DNA of 64,000 nucleotides from NCBI GenBank assembly GCA_023807065.1, contig JAJJLU010000347.1, positions 20,120 through 84,119 on the forward strand, read 5' to 3'. Both the position numbers and the translations under genes were made by a program. Below, piece by piece: positions 50,805 to 59,409 of the stretch (the first letter of the stretch is position 1; each line of letters opens with the position of its first letter). Source of the stretch: Isotricha intestinalis. Its lineage: Eukaryota > Ciliophora > Litostomatea > Vestibuliferida > Isotrichidae. Under the pieces are notes generated by a model. That model did not search any database, was not told where the DNA came from, and saw only the letters and a program-made list of their open reading frames with translations.

Positions 50805-52625
50805 ATGTCTAAAGAAGAAAAACAAACAATAACTTTTTCAGAGCCAATAATATCATATTCTCCATCATATAATTATTCATCAGAAACATCAGGAAAAGAT
50901 AAAAATTCAACATCAATATTATTTACTCCAATATGGAATAGTAATAATATAAAACAATCTTTTTCACAAGAAAAACTTCAAAAGCCAAAAAGTATAACAA
51001 CAATAAAATCTACTTTCTCTCATCAATCTGCAGGAAATACTTCTTATTTTAGAGTTAATAATGTTCAAGAAATACAAAGAAATACTGGTAATAGAAATAA
51101 AACTGAGAAATTTTATCATAGAAAAGATTTATCTAATGTTTATGATGAATTAATTGAAAAATTAAAAAGAAATCCTCCTAATATTAAAAATAGTTTTGAT
51201 CATGAAAATTATATTAATAAAATTCACAATCAAGAAAATGAATCAGAAAATATTCAAATTATTAATGTTCCTAATGAGGATAATCAACTTAGTAAACAAT
51301 CTGATATGAGAATTAAAGAAGAAAAAAATTCAAAAAAAATTAATTTTAATCATAATGATTTAAATAATAAAAAAATAAAAAATGAATTAAACAATAAAAA
51401 TAATAAAAAAGAAAAAGAATTAGAAAAAGAAAAAGAGAAAAAGAAAGAGAAAGAGAAAGAAAATTATGATAAAAAGCAATTATATCAAACAAATAAATTT
51501 TTATTTAAACCAGAAGAAAAAGTAAAAAATTTAACAAATACAGAAGATATAAATGATTTCTATGAATATACAGAAAGATGTATGGAAATGATATTAGATT
51601 TAGATAAATCAAAGCAAGTACAAATAAAAGAAAAAATAAATTTAAATTTCCCTAAAGATGAAATAAAAAAAAGAAAAAAAATAGCATTATTTGATTTAGA
51701 TGAAACATTAGCTCATTGTATAGGAGAAATAAAAGAAAATCAAAAACCAACTAAACCATATAAACATATAGTTGAAGTAACATTACCTTCAAAAAAACAA
51801 ACAAAAATAGGAATAAATATAAGACCAAATTGGGAAGAAACAATGGAATTAATTAAAGATAAATATAATATAGTTATATATACTGCTAGTCATCAATCAT
51901 ATGCTGATGCAGTTTTAAATTATATGGATCCTGAGAAAAAATATACTAAATATAGATTATATAGAAATAATTGTGTTCAAGCTAATGTTGATGGAAAGAA
52001 ATTTTATGTTAAAGATTTAAGTATTTTTGATAAATATTATAATTTAAAAGATATTGTTATTGTTGATAATTCTGTTTTAAGTTTTGCTTATCATTTAAAT
52101 AATGGTATTCCTATTGTTCCTTATTATGATTCTGATGAAGATTCTGAATTAACTATTTTAGGTTATTACTTATTTTCTATTTATAAATATGATGATTTGA
52201 GAGAAGCTAATAAAGAACATATTAGAATTGGTTATTATTTAGAAAAAGCTAGAAATGAAAGAGAAGAAGAAGAAGAAGAAGATGATGAAATTAAAGAAGA
52301 AAATGAGGATAAAAAAATGTATTCTTATAAAACTGAAAGAAATAGTATTAATTATATTAGTACTCAAAATGTCATTGATGATAATTCCAAAATTAAAACT
52401 GAAGTTGAAAAGAACAATAAAGGAAAAAATGTTAAAATAATAAATATGAAAAAAACTGAAAGAGTTAATAAAAAAAGCTATGATAGAAGTAATACTATTG
52501 TTAAAAAATTTGGTGGTTTAAGTCCTGAAAAAAAAATTCCAAAAAGAAAAAAAACTTATATTGGATTAAATATTGTAAATATATGGGAAGGAATTAGACA
52601 AGAAATGAACACGGTAAATTATTAA
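50805..52625 (+). CDS. FCP1/SCP-like (NIF-type) HAD phosphatase
   Basis: 606 residues. The first ~285 are Lys/Asn/Glu-rich and disordered, with a charged helix near 205-222. The catalytic domain spans ~290-485: KKIALFDLDETLAH with the DxDxT nucleophile motif at 297-301, IGINIRPNWEETMELI, YNIVIYTASHQSYADAV, YRLYRNNCV, YVKDLSIF and DIVIVDNSVLSFAYHLNNGI with the final acidic pair. This matches small CTD phosphatases and Dullard-like proteins, which remove phosphate from Ser residues, for example on the RNA polymerase II tail. An acidic EEEEEEDDE tract and basic tail end the protein. Probably nuclear or cytosolic. Confidence 0.88.
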   Translation: MSKEEKQTITFSEPIISYSPSYNYSSETSGKDKNSTSILFTPIWNSNNIKQSFSQEKLQKPKSITTIKSTFSHQSAGNTSYFRVNNVQEIQRNTGNRNKTEKFYHRKDLSNVYDELIEKLKRNPPNIKNSFDHENYINKIHNQENESENIQIINVPNEDNQLSKQSDMRIKEEKNSKKINFNHNDLNNKKIKNELNNKNNKKEKELEKEKEKKKEKEKENYDKKQLYQTNKFLFKPEEKVKNLTNTEDINDFYEYTERCMEMILDLDKSKQVQIKEKINLNFPKDEIKKRKKIALFDLDETLAHCIGEIKENQKPTKPYKHIVEVTLPSKKQTKIGINIRPNWEETMELIKDKYNIVIYTASHQSYADAVLNYMDPEKKYTKYRLYRNNCVQANVDGKKFYVKDLSIFDKYYNLKDIVIVDNSVLSFAYHLNNGIPIVPYYDSDEDSELTILGYYLFSIYKYDDLREANKEHIRIGYYLEKARNEREEEEEEDDEIKEENEDKKMYSYKTERNSINYISTQNVIDDNSKIKTEVEKNNKGKNVKIINMKKTERVNKKSYDRSNTIVKKFGGLSPEKKIPKRKKTYIGLNIVNIWEGIRQEMNTVNY

Positions 52626-53241
52626 AAAGATACTTGATTTAAATTATAATTAATAGAATAAATTTTTATAACAAATATGCTTTCTTAACTTTTCTGAGAA
52701 AAAAATATAATAATAAGGTAATATAAAAATATAATAGTATACAGAGTTGATTTTGATTTAAATAATAACAAAAACATTAAAAGAAAAAATTGTTAATAAA
52801 ATATTTGTAAATAACTTCAAAAAAAATATTAACATTAATTTAATTCTTTTATATAATTATTAGTATTTTCTTTTATTAACACCATATTCACAAAAAAATT
52901 AAAATATAATTCACTGATTCCTAACAATTAAAATTAACCCTTAATGATATGATTTTCTAATTAAAATAATAAATCTAAGGAATGATTTTTCTTGATTGTA
53001 TTTCTTCATGTAAATTTGTTTTAGATAAAAGACTATTTTAATAAAATAACTCACTTTATTCTTTCTTTTCATCTATTTTTTTTGTTTTAATTTTATGAGA
53101 CATAAGTAATATAACATATATTTGGAAATTTTAATTTAATAAATTTTAAAATAAATCAATTTATAAAAAATATTTTGTTCATATTTATCAATTTATAAAA
53201 AATAAAGGCATATAATCTATTTTCATTTTTATAGTATTACC

Positions 53242-53263
53242 GTATGAGACATGGGGGTTCGCC
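53242..53263 (+). repeat. GC-rich 22-bp repeat, copy 1
   Basis: GTATGAGAC followed by ATGGGGGTTCGCC. Matches copy 2 at 53679-53700 at 20 of 22 positions in the same orientation, in a region that is otherwise almost free of G/C runs. The flank continues CTCC, so the core can fold as a GGG/CCC hairpin with a TTCG loop. Confidence 0.85.
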
Positions 53264-53295
53264 CTCCTCTGGTTTTAGTTATAATTGTTCTTTAT

Positions 53296-53570
53296 GAAAT
53301 TTCTGGGGTGTTCGCCCCTTCTAAAAAATTTCTGTATTTTATTTAATGATACACCATCTGCTTTATTCATATTGATAAATTTAATTTTTTCTTCTACTGT
53401 AAATGTGGTGTAAATATGTCTAGATTTGTGGATTATCTAATTAAAGCTAGCTTCTGAGTTCGTTAGGTCTTTATTATTCAATATATTAGTAATCTCTTTT
53501 TCATATGAATTGCTTTGATTAATATTGTTAGATGGTCTTTTTTTTATATTATCTTCCGTTTTTGTTATTT
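53296..53570 (-). pseudogene. transposase-like coding relic (helix-turn-helix-like)
   Basis: On the minus strand, from just inside 53570, one frame reads EITKTEDNIKKRPSNN... and later YTTFTVEEKIKFINMNKADG then VSLNKIQKFFRRGEHPRNFI, with a single TAG between the two parts near 53440. The second part has the shape of a transposase-type helix-turn-helix (two helices with a turn at ADGVSLNKI). An intron-like GTATTT...TGTAG (53571-53615) lies just upstream. No start codon is found. Codon use differs slightly from neighbours. A mobile-element remnant is the best reading, but no family is identified. Confidence 0.45.
53305..53318. repeat. GC hairpin GGGGTGTTCGCCCC
   Basis: A 4-bp G/C stem around TGTTCG, 40 bp from copy 1 of the 22-bp repeat and sharing its GTTCGCC core. 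It overlaps the end of the minus-strand coding relic. Confidence 0.7.
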
Positions 53571-53678
53571 CTACAAAAGATAAATATTAAATTATATAAA
53601 ATATTAAAAAAATACTTTTTTGAAATTTAGATTTTTAATAGAGATATATATATAGATAAGATGAAGTTAAAAAATAAT

Positions 53679-53700
53679 GTATGGGACTTGGGGGTTCGCC
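53679..53700 (+). repeat. GC-rich 22-bp repeat, copy 2
   Basis: GTATGGGAC followed by TTGGGGGTTCGCC, in the same orientation as copy 1 and 437 bp from it. Confidence 0.85.
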
Positions 53701-53730
53701 TCTATTAGAAAAAAATGCTCATTTCTTAAG

Positions 53731-53763
53731 ATGGGGGGAGAACCCCCTCATCGCATAAGGTAC
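53731..53763 (-). repeat. G/C hairpin, inverted relative of the 22-bp repeat
   Basis: ATGGGGGGAGAACCCCCTC is the left part; it folds into an eight-pair stem (one G-T) with a five-base loop. Read on the minus strand it gives TATGCGATGAGGGGGTTC, which resembles copy 1 (TATGAGACATGGGGGTTC), so copy 1 and this site look like imperfect terminal inverted repeats of a ~520-bp element. Confidence 0.65.
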
Positions 53764-54281
53764 TTAAATTTTCTACTAAAACACTGATATCTTATTCATT
53801 CAATCTAATTTTTTGAATTAATTATTTTACTTCTATATGAAACTTTAAATTTTATTTTAATTATTATTCATTTAGAGGTTATTAATTAATTAATAATATT
53901 TAAAAATACCCCATTATATTTTAGAATTAATTAAAAAAATAATATTTTTAACTGAAGAAAAAAAAGGATAAATTTAATATTCTTATTATTAACATTTATT
54001 ATAATTATATATTAACTAGAACATTTATATGAAATAATAAGTTAAATTATATTTTTAATTAATTTTTAAGAAAATTATTGGTTTTGAAATATTAAAGCTC
54101 TATTTTTTTGCTATTTTTATTTTATATTCTCTACTTTGAAGTACATTTATAATTAATATGAATTATAAGAATAAATTATTTTATATTTATCAACAAAAAT
54201 GTTTCAAAAATAAAAACATTAACTTTAATTAATCAATATTAATTAAAATTATTTTTTCTATTATTTATGTTAATATTAAAA

Positions 54282-55733
54282 TTAATTTTTCTTTTCAAAT
54301 AATTTTTGAGGCACAATTGTCTCAGCTCTTTCAAAAAATTCTTTAAAAGTCATCATTTCTTCTTTTTTTTCAATAATATCATTAATTAAAGGAGCAAAAA
54401 TCGATAAAATTTTTTTATTCATTTTAGAAGTATCTAAATTATTATAAGAAATAAATTCATCTTTATCATTATCCAACATATCAAAAATAGCTTTATAAGT
54501 TTTTCTTTTTTTTTCTTCTATTATTTCATTTATTCTACTCATCCATTTATTCTTTTTAGTATCTATAGTTTTTTTCATTGAAGAAGTAAATGAATTTTTA
54601 TTAGTGTTTTTATCTTTTTCATTATTATCAAAATCTAATTTAATTTCTTTTTCTTTTATTTTTGGGTCTTTTATTATAATTTCAAACGATGGTCTTTCTT
54701 TATTTTTTGATAATATTTCATTAATAGTTTCATGATTCATTTTTTTAGAATTTAAATTGATTTGTGGTTTAAAAGTATAAATTTTTTGAAATAAATTTTC
54801 CTTCAATTGATCAATTTTATCTTTTGTTATATTTGCATCTTGGAATAAAGATTGATAAACATTTGAATTTCTTTTTTTAGAAAATTTATATTTATTTATT
54901 TTTGGAGTAAAGCATCTTTTTTCAATTAATTTATTTTGATTTTCTTGAATTTCTGCTCTTTTTTTTAAAAGTTTATTTTTTGTTTCTTTACCTAACATTA
55001 ATAATCTATTTTCAACCTTCATTTTCTTTTTTCCATTTCTGATTTCATCAGAAGATTTATTTAATATTTTATTATAATCATTTAATGTAGGTTTAAAAGA
55101 ATATTGAATTTCATTATTTTTATTACGTAATTCTTTTATTTTTTTCATTTTTTTTGATTTTTCATACATTTCTACACCTAAATCAAAGGAAGATTTTTTT
55201 TTAATATAATTCTTTTTTATCTTTGTTGGAGTACTTTCCATTAATATTTGTTGAATAATAGAAGAATCATCAAATTTTTTATCATTATAATTATTATCAT
55301 TTTCTTCATTTAAATTTGATTCATTTAATCCCTTTATATTTTGTTCTTCTAAATTTTTATCTTGTTTTATTTCATTATTTGTATATTGAGTTGTTTCTAT
55401 ACTCGTATATTTATTATTTGAATTCTTTTTTAAAGCATTATTTTCATTCTGAATACTGTTATTATTTGATGATGATTCTTCTGAGTTTTCATTACAATTT
55501 AATTCTTTTATTTCTTTATTTATTCTATTTTGAACTTCATTTCTTATTTTTTCTTTAATTTCGTTTGAATATTTATTATCTTTACAAAAACTTTCTATTT
55601 TTTTTAGAATATTTTTATCTTCTGAAAGAAAGGTAAAGGTAATTTCTTCCCCTTTTGAATTATTAACACAAATTTTTATATTTTTATTTAAAGAACAATC
55701 ATTTTGATTATTTATTCCATTTTCTTCCATCAA
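54282..55733 (-). CDS. EF-hand and FxPxI-motif protein, probably cytoskeletal
   Basis: 483 residues. The N-terminal ~170 are Asn/Glu-rich low complexity. Three copies of an aromatic-F-x-P-x-I/L-N motif follow: YSFKPTLNDYN (~210), RCFTPKINKYKF (~273) and YTFKPQINLN (~318), separated by basic helices. Repeats of this type recur in many protist cytoskeletal and flagellar proteins. Near 421-432 is an EF-hand-like loop DNDKDEFISYNN with flanking helices, then an acidic helix and TFKEFFERAETIVP. The combination suggests a calcium-responsive structural protein, as inference. Single exon; start at 55733 follows a T-rich spacer. Confidence 0.7.
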   Translation of the reverse strand: MMEENGINNQNDCSLNKNIKICVNNSKGEEITFTFLSEDKNILKKIESFCKDNKYSNEIKEKIRNEVQNRINKEIKELNCNENSEESSSNNNSIQNENNALKKNSNNKYTSIETTQYTNNEIKQDKNLEEQNIKGLNESNLNEENDNNYNDKKFDDSSIIQQILMESTPTKIKKNYIKKKSSFDLGVEMYEKSKKMKKIKELRNKNNEIQYSFKPTLNDYNKILNKSSDEIRNGKKKMKVENRLLMLGKETKNKLLKKRAEIQENQNKLIEKRCFTPKINKYKFSKKRNSNVYQSLFQDANITKDKIDQLKENLFQKIYTFKPQINLNSKKMNHETINEILSKNKERPSFEIIIKDPKIKEKEIKLDFDNNEKDKNTNKNSFTSSMKKTIDTKKNKWMSRINEIIEEKKRKTYKAIFDMLDNDKDEFISYNNLDTSKMNKKILSIFAPLINDIIEKKEEMMTFKEFFERAETIVPQKLFEKKN

Positions 55734-56160
55734 ATCAAAAAATTATAAATTTAATATTTCATTATTATTATATTTTAAAAAACTAAATAATTCAAACATA
55801 ATCACAAGTATTCAAAACATTAGTAACTAAATTTTTCAAAATTTCTTAAAATTATTTTTCCCAATATTATCTAAATAAATATATTTAAAATTCATTTTTT
55901 TTTTTTGTTTTTTTAATATTTTTTTATTTTTTTTAGAAGAGAAAACAACTCTTTTTTTATTTGTTTTTTTAATTTTTTTTTATTTATTTAGAAGAGAAAA
56001 CAACTCTTTTTTTATTTGTTTTTTTAATTTTATTTTTAATAAAAGGAAATTGGGAATAACAAATATAAGTCTAAAATTTTTTTTAAAGTATTTATAAAGA
56101 ATAAATAAAATTAAAGCGAATTAATAATTTTAAAACAATTTAAATGAAATTAGAAAAAAA
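55734..56160. other. intergenic between divergent genes, 427 bp, with a tandem duplication
   Basis: Holds two outward promoters and the 53-bp tandem duplication listed separately; otherwise T-rich. Confidence 0.55.
55937..56036. repeat. two-copy tandem duplication, 53-bp period
   Basis: The segment AGAAGAGAAAACAACTC plus following T runs begins at 55937 and again at 55990, near-identical over about 45 bp. Confidence 0.85.
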
Positions 56161-57237
56161 ATGAATGTACCAGAAATAAAAAATATTTATTGTGAAATAT
56201 GTCAGAATGAATGTCATAACAATTATTCTTCTCCTGAATGTAACCACACTTTTTGTAGTAATTGTACTAAAGAATATTTTTTATATAAGTTATCAAATTC
56301 CTTAAACAATAATAAAATAAAATGTCTTCTTTCAAGATGTAATTCTTTTTATTCAGAAGAAGATTCAAAAAATATAATAGAAAAAGATAGAGTTTTAAGA
56401 AATTTATATTATTGGAATAATATTGAATCAATTCCAAATTCAATACCATGTCCTATTCCAAATTGTAATTCTTATTCAAATTTAAATGAATCAAATCAAA
56501 AAAATTTAGATAAAAATATAATAAATGATGAAACTTCAAATATAAATAATAATGTAAATACTTCAATAAGAGAAATTAATTTAAAAATAATAGAAGAAGA
56601 ACCAGTAATTTTAATATGTAAAAATAACCATAAATTTTGTTCAAAATGTTTAGAATTAGAACATAAAAATAAAAAATGTAATGAAGTTAATAAAACTTTT
56701 ACTCCAATATATATATATCAAACTCAAGAGGAAATAAATAGAAATATATATAAAAAAGAAAGAGGTTGTACAGGAGGAAGAAAATGTAATTATATTTTGA
56801 ATGGTTGTTGTATGGAAAATTGTTGTGATAAATGTAGTGAATTAATATATTTCAGAGATATGTATGAATGTTGTGAATCAAAACATTCTTTTATTAATGT
56901 TTTAATTAAAATATTTATTTTTCCTTTGGCTTTTGGACTTATTACTTTTTTAACTATCATATTATGTACTTTTCCTAATTCCTTAATACTTCCTTTTATT
57001 ACTTCATATTTTGGAAAAAAAATTAGAAGTAAATATAGTGTTTTAATATATGGTTTAACTATTTTTTTAATTACTGAGACTTTGATTACTTATTCTATTC
57101 TTATTCTTTTTTTATTCATTATTATTTATATCATTGGAGGGAGATGTGTTATTGATGATTTTCCAATTTGTTTTCTTTATTGTCATTTGGTTTTAATAAT
57201 TTTAGGAGGAGATGGATTAATTGAAGATGATGATTAG
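56161..57237 (+). CDS. RING-IBR membrane protein, second RING atypical
   Basis: 358 residues, stop TAG. RING1 begins IYCEICQNECHNNYSSPEC with ligands Cys11, Cys14, Cys27, His29, Cys32, Cys35, and Cys55/Cys60. An IBR-like unit follows: IPCPIPNC near 98, then ICKNNHKFCSKCLELEH near 162, with a low-complexity insert. The expected catalytic RING2 (CPKC...GGCNHM-C) is not found; in its place is a Cys-rich stretch RGCTGGRKCNYILNGCCMEN. The C-terminal ~110 residues hold about three hydrophobic spans, so the ligase-like part faces the cytosol from a membrane. Transmembrane RBR proteins such as RNF19/RNF144 types are known; whether this one is active is uncertain. Confidence 0.8.
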   Translation: MNVPEIKNIYCEICQNECHNNYSSPECNHTFCSNCTKEYFLYKLSNSLNNNKIKCLLSRCNSFYSEEDSKNIIEKDRVLRNLYYWNNIESIPNSIPCPIPNCNSYSNLNESNQKNLDKNIINDETSNINNNVNTSIREINLKIIEEEPVILICKNNHKFCSKCLELEHKNKKCNEVNKTFTPIYIYQTQEEINRNIYKKERGCTGGRKCNYILNGCCMENCCDKCSELIYFRDMYECCESKHSFINVLIKIFIFPLAFGLITFLTIILCTFPNSLILPFITSYFGKKIRSKYSVLIYGLTIFLITETLITYSILILFLFIIIYIIGGRCVIDDFPICFLYCHLVLIILGGDGLIEDDD

Positions 57238-57809
57238 GATATTTTAAATTAGAATATAATAAATTCAAGTAAGCTTTTTATAGATACAGAAAGTATATTA
57301 TTCTTTTTTCATTTTTTTTTTTATCATTTAAATAATACATTCAATTAAATTATTATCATTTTTCACTCCATGTTTAGGAAATTAAAAAATTTATTTAATG
57401 CTCCATCTATTAATTTTAATTTTAAATAAAAAATTATTAATTACCCAAACAGCATTTAAATTCATTTATAATTTATTTTTAAATATTATAAAGTTCAATT
57501 ATCATTTTATTAATTCTTTCATAAATCTTCCTGTTTGTTCTTAATAATTTAGATTTATTTATCCTTATCTAACAATATAAATTTCATTTTTTATTAAATA
57601 AAAATATATATTTATCGTTTAATCATCAAGTATATAAATTTATAGAAATTTTCGTTTATAATTTGAAATATTAATATGTAATCAAAATAAATTTAATAAT
57701 TCAAGATTATACTTTATTAACTTAAATTAAATTTAATCTTGTGTAAATGATTAATAAAGAAAAAACAAAAAAAAATCAAAAAAAAAAAGTAAACCATATT
57801 TAATTTTTT
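57238..57809. other. intergenic between convergent genes, 572 bp
   Basis: 3' flanks of the RING-IBR gene and tetraspanin gene. AT-rich; no frame or repeat supported. Confidence 0.5.
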
Positions 57810-59178
57810 TTACAAAGCATCAGAAGGAACAAAATTGAAATTAATTTCATCTTTTTGTTCTTGAGTAGGAATATAAGAAGTATTAGCAGGATCTTGTCCA
57901 GTACTTTTAATTTCACTATTAACTTTTTTCAAACTATTTTTTTCTTTAGAACTACTTTCTAAACTTCTCTTAATATCTCCTCCAATATTATCAATAACCA
58001 AAGCAGGTTTAGTAAAATCATTTTTAATTAAACCTTTTTCCATCATTGCTTTTGTAGTAACACTTTTTAAAACATATTTATTTTCTTTTCCTTCACCTTC
58101 GCCTTCACCTTCTTCTTCTTCTTCTTCTTTTTCTTTATCCCTAACTTTATTTTCATCTTCATTTTCAATAAATCCTTCGTAACAAATATTAAATAAAACT
58201 ACAATTAATAATACAATTAATGCTACAAACAATAATACACATAATATTCCATATGCTACTAACATTTTTCTTAACCAATCCATTAAAGCTCCTACACAAC
58301 CAAAATGTTCTGGAATTTTATTTGACATATCTGAAAATAAATATTTTACTATTTTTTGATTTGTTAAAGTATTTGTATTATTATATGTTGTACCACAAAA
58401 TCCAGTACATTTAAAATGCTTTTCAATATGACTATAATATTTATGGAATTTTCCTATATTAAATGTATTATTATAATAGGCATTTCTTTCGACATACCTT
58501 GTCTTTAAAAGTTGATGTAATGCTTTCTTATCCTTTTTTTTACATTCTCCTTCATAATCACAGCAATAATCAATATTTTTTCTTTCATAAGCTGTTTTAA
58601 TAGAATCAGAATTATCTTGATTGTACCATAAGCCAAAATAAGGCATAGTAGTAGAATTAGTAGTATATATATTAATTTGATTTTCATTAAAATAACAAGG
58701 GCATTCAGGACCACATAAATATTCATCAACTAACTGAAGATAGGTATCAACACTATTCCAAATAGTTAAATAACCATTATAATGTGCATTACATCCTAAA
58801 TAATCTCTCCAATATCTCATTTTAACAGAAATAAAACAAAGAATTCCAACTGCAAAAATAAGTCCTGCAGAAATAAAACATAATATTGAAAATATTAAAG
58901 TAATTAACCTATTACGAGCAAAAATTGTATAAAATCCAAATAATATTACTAAAAAAGCTATTATTATTGATGATAATTGCAATGCTCCCAATGAACCGTA
59001 ACCATGTTTTGTCCATGTCATATTTGTGTGAGGATATTGAAAACATGCCATTATTAATATCGGAATTGCAATAATCTAAAATTTATTTTTTATATGTTAC
59101 TAAGGAAATTATTAGGAATATTAATCCACAAGAATTTGTAGAACTTTCGTCAGTTTCTTTTTGTTCCTGATAATCCAT
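57810..59178 (-). CDS. tetraspanin, two exons
   Basis: Exon 1 runs from the ATG at 59178 to 59101, a 25-nt GTAACA...TTAG intron covers 59100-59076, and exon 2 runs 59075-57810, giving 447 residues. Splicing completes the first membrane span (CGLIFLIISLIIAIPILIMA, split by the intron). Spans 2 and 3 are near residues 60-110 (SIIIAFLVILFGFYTIF, LIFSILCFISAGLIFAVGIL). A large Cys-rich loop of ~170 residues follows, with the tetraspanin-like DYCCDY pair and several glycosylation sites. Span 4 is near 310-335. The cytosolic tail is long, with an EEEEEEGEGEGEGK tract. Tetraspanins organise other proteins in the plasma membrane and vesicles; partners cannot be told. Confidence 0.83.
59076..59100 (-). 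other. spliceosomal intron, 25 nt
   Basis: On the minus strand begins GTAACA and ends TTTTAG; phase 0. It interrupts transmembrane span 1 of the tetraspanin and contains an in-frame stop. Confidence 0.85.
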
Positions 59179-59409
59179 TTTTTTTATGTTTATTTTAGAT
59201 TTTTATTATTTTTTAAATAATGTTATATATAGACATTTTTTATTTTAAATATTGAACTTTTTTTATTTTAAATATTGAATTTATTTAATTATGAACATGT
59301 GTGTAAGTTTTTGATTTTAATTAAATTATTCTTTTTGAAAAAGAGACTGTTTTTTTTGTAAAATTGTTTTTTATTAAATTAAGAAAATTAAAAATTAATT
59401 AAAATAACA

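Larger units (their letters stand above)
52626..54281. other. gene-free region, 1,656 bp, with GC-rich repeats and a transposon-like relic
   Basis: The only conspicuously GC-rich spots inside the window lie here (53242-53318 and 53679-53763), around a broken minus-strand coding relic. There is also a direct repeat of ATCAATTTATAAAAAATA at 53155 and 53187. The rest is ordinary AT-rich spacer. Confidence 0.6.

Noticed and set aside
53251..53318. tRNA T-arm-like GGGGGTTCGCC sequences
   Set aside because: The loops are four to six bases, not seven, and no acceptor stem, D-arm or anticodon arm surrounds them.
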